Under the pieces are notes generated by a model. It was not told the origin of the DNA. It saw only the letters and a program-made list of their open reading frames with translations, and searched no databases. Source: Sciscionella marina DSM 45152 (GTDB lineage Bacteria; Actinomycetota; Actinomycetes; Mycobacteriales; Pseudonocardiaceae). Taken from it: a stretch of DNA of 64,000 nucleotides. The DNA lies in contig NZ_KB905391.1 of the NCBI RefSeq assembly GCF_000379465.1, positions 44,080-108,079 of the forward strand. The letters are read 5' to 3'. The translations under genes and the position numbers were made by a program. Positions within the stretch are counted from its first letter, which is position 1. Each line of letters starts with the position of its first letter. Positions 1 through 11,885 of this stretch are shown here, piece by piece.

Positions 1-17
1 GCTCGTCCGCCGGGCAC

Positions 18-2363
<2,346 letters not shown>

Positions 2364-2374
2364 GCCCGGCGCCC

Positions 2375-4513
2375 TCAGCCGAGGCCGGCCGCCAGCTGCG
2401 GGGCGGAGAGGGCTTGGCCGATCGCCGTGCCACAGGCCACATTCACGCCGATCTCGCGCATCGCCTCGAGCTGTTCGGTGGTGTCGACCCCGCTGGCCGC
2501 GACGGTGCGGCCGACACCGTGCGCCATGGTCACGAAAGCTTCCACCCCGGCCCGCACGGATGGGGTGGTGACGCGCGCGGCGACCTCGGGAATCAGCCGC
2601 AGGGTGCGCACCGGAACGTTTTCCAGGTCGAACAGGCTCGGACCGCCACCGCAGCCGTCGGCGTTGACCCGCACACCGAGATCGGTGAGTACCTCGACCG
2701 ATTCGACGGCATCGGATTCGGGATCGATGAGTTCGTGCATGGGCACCAGCATGCCGAGCGCCTCGCCGGAGAGTTTGTTGGCGCGCAAGGCTTCCCGCAC
2801 GATGCCGACCAGATCCTGATCGCGGGCGGTGCGCGAGGCGATCGGGATGGAGATGAGCGGGACCGGTGTCTCGAACTCGTTCTGCCAGCGTGCGATGTTC
2901 CCGCAGACCTCGTTGATCACCCATCGGTCGAGCTCGACCACCATGCCGGTCTCCTCGGCAAGGGGCATGAAGTCCTCACCGCGCAGGTATCCGGTGTCGC
3001 GCCGCCACCACCGCAGCGAGGCGATGTAGGCCTGCACCTCGTTGCTCGCCAGCCGCTTCGCGGGTTCGAACAACAGCGAGAACTCGCCGGATTCGAGCGC
3101 GCCGGGCAGGATCGCGCCGAGGTGGTACCGCCTGCGATCGATCGCGTCCTGCTCGGCGTCGTAGAACATCCACTGCGCCTTGCCCTTGGCCTTCGCCCGG
3201 TGCAGCGTGATCTCGGCGGCGCGGATCAGTTCATCGGGTCCGATGGTGGTGGCCTCGTGGATCACGATGCCCGTCGAGAGGGAGAGCGCGACGCCGTCCT
3301 GCTTCTTGTCCACGAAGTACGGCTCGCCGACGAGCGACTGCAGATCCTGGACCTGATCGATGAGCCACTTGCTGGAGTAGGGATTGCGGACGAGCGCGGC
3401 GAAACCGTCACCGGCTACCCGCGCGACCGTGTTGCGGGTGCCGCCGAACTTGGATCGCAGCGCGGTGGCCAGCGACAGCAGCATCTTGTCGCCGACCTCT
3501 CCGCCGAGTCCGTCGTTGATGACCTTGAACCCGTCGATGTCGAAGAAGCACAGCGCGACCTGCTCGCCCTGTTCGGCGTCCTCGAGCAGGTCGTTCATCC
3601 TGGTGCGCAACCGGTCGTTGTTCGGCAGACCGGTCAGCCGGTCGTGTTCGACGGTGCGGTTGTGTTCCGCGCGCAGCAGCTGCAGATCTGTCACGTTCTC
3701 CACGGTCCCGATCGCGTAGCGCTCGCCGCTCTCCGATTCGGGCATCATCGTCATGGTCACGTGCGTCCACACCGGTTCGCCCTGGCCGTTCATCACCTGG
3801 AACTCGTCGGCGAAGGATTCGCGCTTGCCCGTGACGAGTTCCTGGTAGAAGTCGGTGAGCCGCTTCTTGTCCGTGGGGTGGGTGAACTCGAGCACCGCGT
3901 GGCCGACGAGTTCTTCCGCGCTGCGCCCGAAGATCTGGCAGATGGTCGGGTTGACCTCGACGAACCGGCCCTCCACGTCGCCGAGCGCCATGCCGATCCC
4001 GGTCCTGGTGAACACCGCGCGGAACCGTGCCTCGGAACGGCGGCGGGAGCGTTCCGCCGCCTCGTTGGCCAGCAGCGCCGAGCGTTTGATCGACTCCTGC
4101 TCATCGAGCAGCCGTTCCCGGACCGCGTGTACATAGCCGGCGGCGAACCCACCGGTGATCGTGCGCAGCCGGGACTGATTGTCCTCCCCGTCCGGGACAC
4201 CCGCGAGTGACAGGACGTCGGCCTGGAGGGCGGCGAGCACGGTCGGTAACGCGGTCGGACCGTTGAGGTTCACCGTGAGGACTTCGGCACCCATCCGGTA
4301 GCCGAGCTCGTGGTCGGCGGGCTTGTCGTCGCCGGGTTCCCGGAGTGCGGCCACCAGCCGGGTGAACTGCGCGGTGAGCAGGGAGCGCAGCGTCGCGGGA
4401 GGTACGGCGAGGTTACTGTCCACCGCGGCGAGGCTGGCGATCGAGGAGGCGAATGACTCGATCACTTCGCTGGTGGGACCGTCGTCGTGGCCGGCGGGCG
4501 CTTCACCGTGCAA
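2375..4513 (-). CDS. PAS-GGDEF-EAL protein with degenerate catalytic motifs
   Basis: A 712-aa cyclic-di-GMP-type signalling protein without membrane segments. In order: an alpha-helical N-terminus (1-150), a PAS domain (about 161-275), GGDEF (about 284-380) and EAL (about 467-712). The GGDEF loop reads AGDGF, lacking the consensus Glu. In the EAL domain the EALLRW motif reads IASLRW, DDFGTG reads NADGCGGG and the EGVET region reads ASGVDT, so the metal-binding acidic residues are mostly lost. It therefore probably acts as a sensor or effector rather than a cyclase or phosphodiesterase. The TTG start at 4513 is chosen because AGAAGGA lies 6 nt upstream; the frame is open for another 25 codons to an ATG at 4588 that has no ribosome binding site. 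Confidence 0.85.
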   Translation of the reverse strand: MHGEAPAGHDDGPTSEVIESFASSIASLAAVDSNLAVPPATLRSLLTAQFTRLVAALREPGDDKPADHELGYRMGAEVLTVNLNGPTALPTVLAALQADVLSLAGVPDGEDNQSRLRTITGGFAAGYVHAVRERLLDEQESIKRSALLANEAAERSRRRSEARFRAVFTRTGIGMALGDVEGRFVEVNPTICQIFGRSAEELVGHAVLEFTHPTDKKRLTDFYQELVTGKRESFADEFQVMNGQGEPVWTHVTMTMMPESESGERYAIGTVENVTDLQLLRAEHNRTVEHDRLTGLPNNDRLRTRMNDLLEDAEQGEQVALCFFDIDGFKVINDGLGGEVGDKMLLSLATALRSKFGGTRNTVARVAGDGFAALVRNPYSSKWLIDQVQDLQSLVGEPYFVDKKQDGVALSLSTGIVIHEATTIGPDELIRAAEITLHRAKAKGKAQWMFYDAEQDAIDRRRYHLGAILPGALESGEFSLLFEPAKRLASNEVQAYIASLRWWRRDTGYLRGEDFMPLAEETGMVVELDRWVINEVCGNIARWQNEFETPVPLISIPIASRTARDQDLVGIVREALRANKLSGEALGMLVPMHELIDPESDAVESVEVLTDLGVRVNADGCGGGPSLFDLENVPVRTLRLIPEVAARVTTPSVRAGVEAFVTMAHGVGRTVAASGVDTTEQLEAMREIGVNVACGTAIGQALSAPQLAAGLG

Positions 4514-4760
4514 CGAAAATCCTTCTCGCTCAAATATGTTCGGTAGGGGCCGTCTTACCCAGAGGAATGAAACACACGGTCGGGTCAAGGCCCGTTGATT
4601 CTAGGACCTACCGGGCGTGGCGCCTAATCCGGCGAACCCCGAAGGACGATGTTGGTCCGTTCGAGTGAAGACGATCTTCTGAGTGGTTACCCGCTGGCAC
4701 CAAGAGTGCGCATTCCCGTGGAGGTTGGCGCGCCCTGGGGGACCATGCCAGGCTGGAGTC

Positions 4761-5024
4761 ATGGCCGACAACGACATCGCCGGAGAGCTCGGCGATTGGG
4801 CAGCACTCGCCGCGAACGCGGCCGGGACCCCGGAACGGGTGGACCCGGAACCGAGCGCGCGCTGCCTCGGCGGGCCGCTGGACGGACGGAGCCAGCAGCT
4901 GCACCAGCCGGAGGAGGGCCAGGTGCTCACGCACGTGTATCTGCACGGCGGGCCCAAGATCGAATCGCGCTATGTGCTCGGCCGGGATGATACCGGCGAC
5001 TGGGCGTACTTCCTGATGGACTGA
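4761..5024 (+). CDS. Small conserved actinobacterial protein (87 aa)
   Basis: Short soluble protein with a CLGGPLDGR motif near residue 34 and a C-terminal pattern YVLGRDDTGDWAYFLMD. Similar small proteins with GGPLDG and a closing Y-x-L motif are scattered through actinobacteria and actinophages without an assigned function; this resemblance is from memory. The ATG at 4761 is preceded by GGAG 5-8 nt upstream and is preferred to an in-frame ATG at 4683. No signal peptide or membrane segment. It stands alone between the divergent signalling gene and the acyl-CoA dehydrogenase. Function unknown. Confidence 0.7.
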   Translation: MADNDIAGELGDWAALAANAAGTPERVDPEPSARCLGGPLDGRSQQLHQPEEGQVLTHVYLHGGPKIESRYVLGRDDTGDWAYFLMD

Positions 5025-5065
5025 ACCGCTCCGGAGTGGGGAACGCGCTGCGGTGACTATGCGCC

Positions 5066-5083
5066 ATACCGACTAGTCAGTAT
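5066..5083. promoter_or_regulatory. TetR-type operator over the fadE promoter
   Basis: ATACCGACTAGTCAGTAT is an 18-bp inverted repeat with 16 of 18 positions symmetric. It abuts a -10-like TATGCT (5082-5087) that lies 6 nt before the ATG at 5093, so a bound repressor would block initiation. Palindromes of this length centred on ACTAGT-type cores are typical of TetR/AcrR-family sites in actinobacteria. The cognate regulator is not adjacent. Confidence 0.6.
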
Positions 5084-5092
5084 GCTCCGGTC

Positions 5093-6304
5093 ATGGACTT
5101 CGGTTATGACGACAAGACGGAGGCGCTGCGGGAAAAGCTGAGCGGCTTTCTCGTCGAGCACGTCTACCCGGCCGAGCCCGCCTTCGCGGAGCAGGTCGCC
5201 ACGGCAGCGGATCGGTGGGCGCGGCCGCCGGTCATCGAGGACCTCAAGTCCGCGGCCCGGGAACGCGGGCTGTGGAACCTCTTCCTTCCGCACGACGAAC
5301 GCGGGGCCGGGCTGACCAATCTCCAGTACGCGCCGCTGGCGGAGCTGACCGGGCGCAGCCCGCACCTGGCCCCCGAGGCGCTCAACTGCGCCGCCCCGGA
5401 CACCGGGAACATGGAGGTACTCGCTCAGTTCGGCAGCCCGGAACAGCAGCGCCGCTGGCTCGAACCGTTGCTCGACGGGCGGATCCGCTCGGCGTTCTGC
5501 ATGACCGAGCCGGATGTGGCCTCCTCGGACGCCACGAACATCGGCACCCGGATCGCACGCGACGGCGATGAGTACGTGATCAACGGGCGTAAGTGGTGGT
5601 CCTCCGGCGCGATGAACCCGGACTGCGCCCTCTTCATCGTGATGGGCAAGACCGATCCCGGCGCGGAGCGGCACCGCCAGCAGTCGATGGTGCTGGTGCC
5701 GCGGGACACTCCCGGTGTGCGCGTGGAACGCGGCATGCGGGTGTTCGGCTATGACGACGGCCCGCATGGTGGGCATGCCGAGATCGTGTTCGAGAACGTG
5801 CGCGTCCCCGCGGAGAACATCATCGCGGGGGAGGGTGAGGGCTTCGCGATCGCGCAGGCCAGGCTGGGGCCCGGGCGGATCCACCACTGCATGCGGCTGA
5901 TCGGGATGGCCGAACGGGCGATCGAGCTGACCTGCAAGCGGGTGCTCGGGCGCGAGGCGTTCGGCAAACCGCTCGCGGCGCAGGGGGTGATCACCGACTG
6001 GATCGCCGAGGCTCGGGTGCGGGTCGAGCAACTGCGCCTGCTCGTGCTCAAGACCGCGTGGCTGATGGACACGGTGGGCAATCGGGGCGCGCACACCGAG
6101 ATCCAGGCGATCAAGATCGCCACCCCCGCCGGGGTGGAGTGGATCCTGGACAAGGCCATCCAGGCGCACGGGGCCTGCGGGATATCCCAGGACACCCCGC
6201 TGGCCTTCCTCTGGGCGCAGGCACGGACCCTGCGCTTCGCCGACGGCCCGGACGAGGTGCACAAACGATCCCTCGCCCGGCGGGAACTCAAGCAGTACAG
6301 CTGA
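5093..6304 (+). CDS. Acyl-CoA dehydrogenase (FadE-type)
   Basis: FAD-dependent acyl-CoA dehydrogenase of 403 aa, which would introduce the alpha-beta double bond into an acyl-CoA. The N-terminal helical domain is followed by the conserved middle-domain [14 protein letters not shown] stretch (residues about 139-152) and a C-terminal region with the [10 protein letters not shown] motif and a closing [15 protein letters not shown], as in the long-chain ACAD10/11-like branch. Probably leaderless: TATGCT lies 6 nt before the ATG. An SDR gene follows 26 bp after the stop with its own AAGGAG, so the two likely form a lipid or steroid catabolic operon controlled at the palindrome at 5066-5083. The substrate cannot be read from the sequence. 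Confidence 0.92.
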   Translation: MDFGYDDKTEALREKLSGFLVEHVYPAEPAFAEQVATAADRWARPPVIEDLKSAARERGLWNLFLPHDERGAGLTNLQYAPLAELTGRSPHLAPEALNCAAPDTGNMEVLAQFGSPEQQRRWLEPLLDGRIRSAFCMTEPDVASSDATNIGTRIARDGDEYVINGRKWWSSGAMNPDCALFIVMGKTDPGAERHRQQSMVLVPRDTPGVRVERGMRVFGYDDGPHGGHAEIVFENVRVPAENIIAGEGEGFAIAQARLGPGRIHHCMRLIGMAERAIELTCKRVLGREAFGKPLAAQGVITDWIAEARVRVEQLRLLVLKTAWLMDTVGNRGAHTEIQAIKIATPAGVEWILDKAIQAHGACGISQDTPLAFLWAQARTLRFADGPDEVHKRSLARRELKQYS

Positions 6305-6330
6305 ACAACGGTATGGAGTAAGGAGAACAC

Positions 6331-7086
6331 ATGGCAGAGCAGCGGGTAGCGATCGTCACCGGAGCGGCGCGGGGGATCGGCGCGGGGACCGCGAAACGGC
6401 TGGCCGCCGACGGGATGGCCGTCGGGGTGCTCGACATCGCCGAGGCCAACTGCGCGGACACGGTCGCCGCGATCACCGGTGCGGGCGGCAAGGCCGTCGC
6501 GCTCGGCGCGGACGTGTCCAAGGACGATCAGGTGCAGGCCGCGGTCGCGAAGGTGGCCGAGGAGCTGGGGGCGCCGACCGTACTGGTCAACAACGCCGGG
6601 GTGATCCGGGACAACCTGTTGTTCAAGATGACCGAGGACGACTGGGACACGGTGCTCGGCGTGCACCTGCGCGGGGCCTTCCTGATGTCCAAGCACGTCC
6701 AGCAGCACATGGTGGAGGCCGAGTACGGCCGGATCGTGAACCTGTCCTCCTCCTCGGCGCTCGGCAATCGTGGCCAGGCGAACTACTCCGCGGCCAAGGC
6801 GGGCATGCAGGGGCTGACCAAGACGCTGGCCAAGGAGCTCGGCAGGTTCGGGGTCACCGCGAACTCGGTCGCACCCGGTTTCATCGAGACAGATATGACC
6901 GCGGCGACCGCGGAACGGGTCGGGGTCGGCTTCGAGGACTTCAAGAAGGCCTCGGCGGAGCAGATCCCGGTGCGCAGGGTCGGCCAGCCCGAGGACATCG
7001 CGCACACCGTGTCCTTTCTCGTCAGCGAGGGCGCGGGTTTCGTGTCCGGCCAGGTGATCTATGTGGCCGGTGGCCCCCTCTGCTGA
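6331..7086 (+). CDS. SDR-family oxidoreductase (FabG-like)
   Basis: Classical short-chain dehydrogenase/reductase of 251 aa. The nucleotide-binding TGAARGIG is at residues 10-17, NNAG near 88, the catalytic Ser in LSSSSA near 138 and YSAAK near 151. It resembles 3-oxoacyl-ACP/CoA reductases (FabG). The start ATG has a strong AAGGAG 7 nt upstream. As the second gene after the acyl-CoA dehydrogenase it could act on a beta-hydroxyacyl-CoA in the same degradation route; that is inference from context. It is distinct from the FAS-II fabG at 10328. Confidence 0.9.
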   Translation: MAEQRVAIVTGAARGIGAGTAKRLAADGMAVGVLDIAEANCADTVAAITGAGGKAVALGADVSKDDQVQAAVAKVAEELGAPTVLVNNAGVIRDNLLFKMTEDDWDTVLGVHLRGAFLMSKHVQQHMVEAEYGRIVNLSSSSALGNRGQANYSAAKAGMQGLTKTLAKELGRFGVTANSVAPGFIETDMTAATAERVGVGFEDFKKASAEQIPVRRVGQPEDIAHTVSFLVSEGAGFVSGQVIYVAGGPLC

Positions 7087-7199
7087 ACGCGGCGCGGACT
7101 TATTAGGGTGACGGGCGCGGGCGGCAGTTCACGCCCGTTACACCCCGCGTAGGTTTCGCTGGAACCGTCGCGGCACTCGTATCCGGGGAGGACTTCGCG

Positions 7200-8306
7200 G
7201 TGACCAATCAGGGCCAACAAGTCGGGACGGGCCAGGAAGCGGGCGGCCCGGTTGCCACACCGGCGGCCGACGCGCAGCTGCTCGAGCGCACGGTACTCGA
7301 GGTCAAGCGGGTCATCGTCGGGCAGGACCGGCTGGTGGAGCGGATGCTCGTGGGTCTGCTCGCCAGGGGGCACCTGCTGCTCGAAGGCGTTCCCGGTGTC
7401 GCGAAGACCCTCGCGGTGGAAACCTTCGCCCGGGTGGTCGGCGGGTCCTTCGCACGCGTGCAGTTCACGCCCGACCTGGTGCCCGCGGACATCCTCGGTA
7501 CCCGGATCTACCGGCAGGGCAGCGAGCGCTTCGACGTGGAGCTCGGCCCGGTGATGGCCAACTTCGTGCTCGCCGACGAGATCAACCGCGCCCCGGCGAA
7601 AGTGCAATCGGCGATGCTCGAGGTGATGGCCGAGCGGCACGTGTCCATCGGCGGCGAGACCTTCAAGACCCCGGATCCCTTCTTGGTGCTCGCCACCCAG
7701 AACCCGATCGAGAACGAGGGCGTCTACCCGCTGCCCGAGGCGCAGCGTGACCGGTTCCTGTTCAAGATCGTCGTGGAGTACCCGACGGTCGAGGAGGAGC
7801 GGGAGATCGTGTACCGGATGGGCGTCACCCCGCCCAGCCCGCAGCAGGTGCTCTCCCCGCAGCAGCTGACCCGCCTCCAGGAGGTGGCGAGCAACGTCTT
7901 CGTGCACCACGCGCTCGTCGACTACGTAGTGCGCCTGGTCGCGTCCAGCAGGGCGCCGGGCGAGCACGGGCTGGCCGATGTGGCGCAGTGGATCGCCTAC
8001 GGAGCCTCGCCGCGTGCGAGCCTCGGCATCATCGCCAGCGCCCGCGCGCTCGCGCTGGTCCGCGGGCGGGACTACGTGCTTCCCCAGGATGTGGTCGACG
8101 TGGTCCCGGATGTGCTCCGGCACCGCATCGTGCTCTCCTACGACGCGCTCGCCGATGGGGTTCCGCTCGACCACCTGATCACCCGCATCCTGCAGACCGT
8201 GCCGCTGCCGCAGGTCGCCGCGCGCCCGCAGGCTCCGCAGGCCCAGCCGCAGCAGCCACAGCAGGCGATGATGCCCCAGACGCAGCAGGCTCCGGGCAGG
8301 TCCTGA
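7200..8306 (+). CDS. MoxR-family AAA+ ATPase
   Basis: AAA+ ATPase of 368 aa. Walker A GVPGVAKT is near residue 63, Walker B with the MoxR-typical ADEINRAPAKVQSAMLE near 121-137, and a sensor region with ATQNPIE near 163. The last 40 residues are a Pro/Gln-rich low-complexity tail. MoxR proteins act as chaperone-like remodelers working with VWA-domain partners. The next two genes (DUF58, VWA) complete the canonical module, and gene order matches the Rv1479-Rv1481 region upstream of fabG1-inhA in M. tuberculosis. The GTG at 7200 is supported by GGGGAGGA 7 nt upstream. Confidence 0.93.
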   Translation: MTNQGQQVGTGQEAGGPVATPAADAQLLERTVLEVKRVIVGQDRLVERMLVGLLARGHLLLEGVPGVAKTLAVETFARVVGGSFARVQFTPDLVPADILGTRIYRQGSERFDVELGPVMANFVLADEINRAPAKVQSAMLEVMAERHVSIGGETFKTPDPFLVLATQNPIENEGVYPLPEAQRDRFLFKIVVEYPTVEEEREIVYRMGVTPPSPQQVLSPQQLTRLQEVASNVFVHHALVDYVVRLVASSRAPGEHGLADVAQWIAYGASPRASLGIIASARALALVRGRDYVLPQDVVDVVPDVLRHRIVLSYDALADGVPLDHLITRILQTVPLPQVAARPQAPQAQPQQPQQAMMPQTQQAPGRS

Positions 8307-8311
8307 GCTTG

Positions 8312-9253
8312 GTGGCGGAGCAGGCGCGGCAGCGAAGGGCGGCTCCCTGGGCGCCACCGGTGCTCAGCGGGGACCGGCTGGAGGCGGGGCTGCGCAACCT
8401 GGAGATCGACGTCCGGCGCCGGCTCGACGGTTTGCTGCAGGGCAACCATCTCGGCCTGGTTCCCGGGCCGGGAAGCGAGGCGGGGGAGGCACGGCCCTAT
8501 CAGCCCGGTGACGATGTGCGCCGGATGGACTGGGCGGTCACCGCGCGGATGACCCAGCCGCACATCCGGGAGACGATCGCCGACCGGGAGCTGGAGACCT
8601 GGGTCGGCATGGATCTCTCGCCGAGTCTGGACTTCGGCACCGCGGTGTGCGCCAAGCGGGACCTGGCGATCTGCGCGCTCGCCGCGGTCACCCACCTCAC
8701 CAGGGGCGGCGGCAACCGGATCGGCGCGGTCGTCGCGACGGGCCAGCGCACCGACCGGTACCCGGCCCGCGGCGGGCTGGCGCACGCCCGCGGGCTGCTG
8801 CGCAAGGTCGCCGAGACCCCGTTGGCCCCGGAAGGCACCCGCGGTGATCTCGCGGAGGTGCTCGAGGCACTGCGCAGGCCACCGAGGCGGCGGGGCCTGG
8901 TCGTGGTCGTTTCCGATTTCCTCGGCGAGGTGAACTGGCTGCGCGCGCTGCGCGGGCTGAGCAACCGGCACGAACTGCTCGCCGTCGAAATTCTTGATCC
9001 CCGGGACGTGGAGCTGCCCGATGTCGGCAGCGTAGTACTCGCCGATCCGGAGAGCGGCCGGCAACGGGAGGTGCACACCACCCCCTTGTTGCGCAAGGAG
9101 TTCGCCGCCGCGGCGGCCGCGCACCGGACCGAGGTCGCCTCGGCATTGCGCACGGTGGGCGCCGGGCACCTGGTGCTGCGTACCGATTCGGACTGGATCG
9201 CCGACATGGTCCGGTTCGTGATGGCCCGCAAGCGAAGGTGGAGCGGAGCCTGA
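8312..9253 (+). CDS. DUF58 domain protein, MoxR partner
   Basis: Protein of 313 aa of the DUF58 family. The hallmark RPYQPGDDVRRMDWAVTAR, with its Gly-Asp-Asp and Trp, lies near residues 52-71; an incomplete VWA-like fold follows. DUF58 proteins occur almost only beside MoxR genes and are thought to be part of the MoxR/VWA complex. The start is GTG 8312, with TTG 8309 as an immediate alternative; either lies only a few bases after the moxR stop, implying translational coupling. The stop overlaps the start of the next gene by one base. Confidence 0.88.
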   Translation: MAEQARQRRAAPWAPPVLSGDRLEAGLRNLEIDVRRRLDGLLQGNHLGLVPGPGSEAGEARPYQPGDDVRRMDWAVTARMTQPHIRETIADRELETWVGMDLSPSLDFGTAVCAKRDLAICALAAVTHLTRGGGNRIGAVVATGQRTDRYPARGGLAHARGLLRKVAETPLAPEGTRGDLAEVLEALRRPPRRRGLVVVVSDFLGEVNWLRALRGLSNRHELLAVEILDPRDVELPDVGSVVLADPESGRQREVHTTPLLRKEFAAAAAAHRTEVASALRTVGAGHLVLRTDSDWIADMVRFVMARKRRWSGA

Positions 9254-10236
9254 TGAGTCTTTCCGGATTCGCCGACCCGTGGTGGTTCCTGCTGCTGCTG
9301 GCGGTGGCCGCGCTGGTGTTCGGCTACGTGCTGGTGCAGCGGCGCAGGCGCAGGAACGTCATGCGGTTCACCAATCTGGCGATGCTGGACAAGGTCGCCC
9401 CGAAACGCCAGAACTGGTGGCGGCACGGTCCCGCGGCGGTGCTCGGTGTCGCCCTGCTGGTCCTCACGGTGGCGTTGGCCGGGCCGACCGCCGAGCAGAA
9501 GGTGCCGCGGAACCGGGCCATCGTGATGCTGGTGGTCGACACCTCGCAGTCGATGAAGGCCACGGATGTGCGGCCGACCCGGATCGGGGCGGCGAAAGTC
9601 GCGGCGAAGTCCTTCGTCACCGACCTCACCCCGGGGATCAACCTCGGGCTGATCTCGTTCGCCGGTTCCGCGGTGACCCTGGTGTCCCCGACGACCGACC
9701 GGGGCCCGGTGGTCAGCTCGATCGATTCGCTGAAGCTGGCCGATTCCACGGCCACCGGTGAGGCGATCTTCTCCGCGCTGCACACCATCAAGAGCTTCGG
9801 CGAGGTGGTCGCCGGGCCGAACGGGCCGCCGCCGGCCCGGATCGTGCTCATGTCGGACGGCAAGCAGACGGTGCCGACCTGGAATCCGGACGATCCGCGG
9901 GGCGGATACACCGCTGCGCGCGCGGCCAAGAAGCAGGGCGTTCCGGTGTCCACGATCTCCTTCGGCACCGTGGGAGCCTCGGTGGACGTGGACGGCACCC
10001 CGGTTCCGGTGGACGTGGACGACGAGTCACTGCACGAGATCGCCAACCTCTCCGCGGGCAACTTCTTCAAGGCCGCGAGCGCCGATGAGCTGAAGAAGGT
10101 CTACGACACGATCGGCGAGCAGATCGGCTATGAGAAGCGGGTCGCCGATGCGAGCAGGCCCTGGCTGATCTTCGGCACGGCGCTTGCGATCATCGCCGCC
10201 GCGGGCGCGATCGGGCTGAACCAACGCGTACCGTGA
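9253..10236 (+). CDS. Membrane-anchored VWA-domain protein (BatA-like)
   Basis: Protein of 327 aa with an N-terminal membrane segment (about 9-31), a second near 53-74, a VWA domain with intact MIDAS DTSQS near residue 97, and a C-terminal membrane segment (about 301-321). This is the BatA/aerotolerance-like topology: helices flanking an extracytoplasmic metal-binding VWA domain. The ATG at 9253 overlaps the DUF58 stop as TGATG and has GGTGGAG upstream. With MoxR and DUF58 it forms the three-gene module ahead of the FAS-II genes, where a link to cell envelope assembly has been proposed for homologues. Confidence 0.9.
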   Translation: MSLSGFADPWWFLLLLAVAALVFGYVLVQRRRRRNVMRFTNLAMLDKVAPKRQNWWRHGPAAVLGVALLVLTVALAGPTAEQKVPRNRAIVMLVVDTSQSMKATDVRPTRIGAAKVAAKSFVTDLTPGINLGLISFAGSAVTLVSPTTDRGPVVSSIDSLKLADSTATGEAIFSALHTIKSFGEVVAGPNGPPPARIVLMSDGKQTVPTWNPDDPRGGYTAARAAKKQGVPVSTISFGTVGASVDVDGTPVPVDVDDESLHEIANLSAGNFFKAASADELKKVYDTIGEQIGYEKRVADASRPWLIFGTALAIIAAAGAIGLNQRVP

Positions 10237-10274
10237 TTGTTGTGCAGTTCCTACATGACCGGCCGGTAGCTCAA

Positions 10275-10301
10275 CCCGATAACCTGACGCGCGGTATCGG
10301 G
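10275..10301. promoter_or_regulatory. Inverted repeat upstream of fabG-inhA
   Basis: CCCGATA and TATCGGG form perfect 7-bp arms separated by 13 nt, 27 bp before the fabG start, between the VWA gene and the FAS-II pair. It could be a regulator site for the fatty acid operon. No known consensus was matched. Confidence 0.35.
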
Positions 10302-10306
10302 AGTGA

Positions 10307-11026
<720 letters not shown>

Positions 11027-11067
11027 GTTTTCGGAACGAACTAGCGCACAGACTGGAGGAATCAACC

Positions 11068-11835
11068 GTGTCCGGACTGCTTGAGGGCAAGCGGCTGCTG
11101 ATCACCGGGGTGATCACCGAGTCCTCGATCGCCTTCCATGCGGCCAAGCAGGCGCAGGAACAGGGCGCCGAGGTGGTACTCACCGGCTTCGGCAGGCTCT
11201 CGCTCGTCGAGCGCATCGCCAAGCGGCTGCCGACCCCGGCACCGCTGGTGGAGCTCGACGTACAGGACACCGAGCACCTCGACACGCTCGCCGACCGGGT
11301 GCGCGAGCATGTCGACGGGCTCGACGGGGTGCTGCACTCGATTGCCTTCGCGCCGCAGAGCTGCCTCGGCGCGCCCTTCCTGGACGCGCCCGCCGAGGAT
11401 GTCGCGAAGGCCGTCGAGGTGTCGGCCTTCTCCTACAAGGCCGTGGCCAATGCCTGCCTCCCGCTGCTGGGCTCCGGTTCCTCGGTCGTCGGCATGGACT
11501 TCGACGCCCGTGTGGCCTGGCCCGCGTACAACTGGATGGGCGTTGCCAAGGCCGCGCTGGAGTCCACGAACCGTTACCTGGCACGGGAACTCGGCCCCAG
11601 GGGGATCCGGGTGAACCTGGTCGCGGCCGGTCCGGTCAAGACCATGGCGGCCCGCTCCATCCCCGGGTTCAGCGAGCTCGAGGACAGCTGGGGCGACCGC
11701 GCCCCGCTCGGCTGGGACACCACCGACGCGGGCCCGGTCGCGCGCACCATCTGCGCACTGATGTCCGACTGGATGCCCGCCACGACCGGTTCCATGGTCA
11801 TGGCCGACGGGGGAGTGCACTCTCTCGGCAGCTGA
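11068..11835 (+). CDS. inhA: Enoyl-ACP reductase (InhA-type)
   Basis: NADH-dependent enoyl-ACP reductase of 255 aa that saturates trans-2-enoyl-ACP in FAS-II. GVITESSIAFHAA at residues 14-26 matches the cofactor loop of InhA, SIAFAPQ near 91 corresponds to the SxGF region, and the catalytic pair sits in YNWMGVAKAAL (Tyr and Lys, six residues apart). Length and motifs fit FabI/InhA rather than generic SDRs. Start GTG with GGAGGA 8 nt upstream. The downstream partner in mycobacteria is the ferrochelatase gene, which is displaced here by a P450/TetR pair. Confidence 0.94.
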   Translation: MSGLLEGKRLLITGVITESSIAFHAAKQAQEQGAEVVLTGFGRLSLVERIAKRLPTPAPLVELDVQDTEHLDTLADRVREHVDGLDGVLHSIAFAPQSCLGAPFLDAPAEDVAKAVEVSAFSYKAVANACLPLLGSGSSVVGMDFDARVAWPAYNWMGVAKAALESTNRYLARELGPRGIRVNLVAAGPVKTMAARSIPGFSELEDSWGDRAPLGWDTTDAGPVARTICALMSDWMPATTGSMVMADGGVHSLGS

Positions 11836-11885
11836 GCCGGCTGTGTTGGCGAGGGTCGGTTCCCCGAGCACCGGGGGACCGGCTC
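11834..11885. terminator. Possible hairpin terminator between inhA and the P450
   Basis: Nested inverted repeats lie between convergent genes: outer arms GAGCCGG and CCGGCTC, and an inner stem around 11857-11881 (CGGTTCCCCG against CCGGGGGACCG) with an AGCA loop. No U-tract follows on either strand, so termination efficiency is uncertain. Confidence 0.4.

Noticed and set aside
7087..7199. Stem ACGGGCG...CGCCCGT before moxR as a terminator or attenuator
   Set aside because: Arms of only 7 bp, a long GC-rich loop and no T-tract; likely chance at this base composition.
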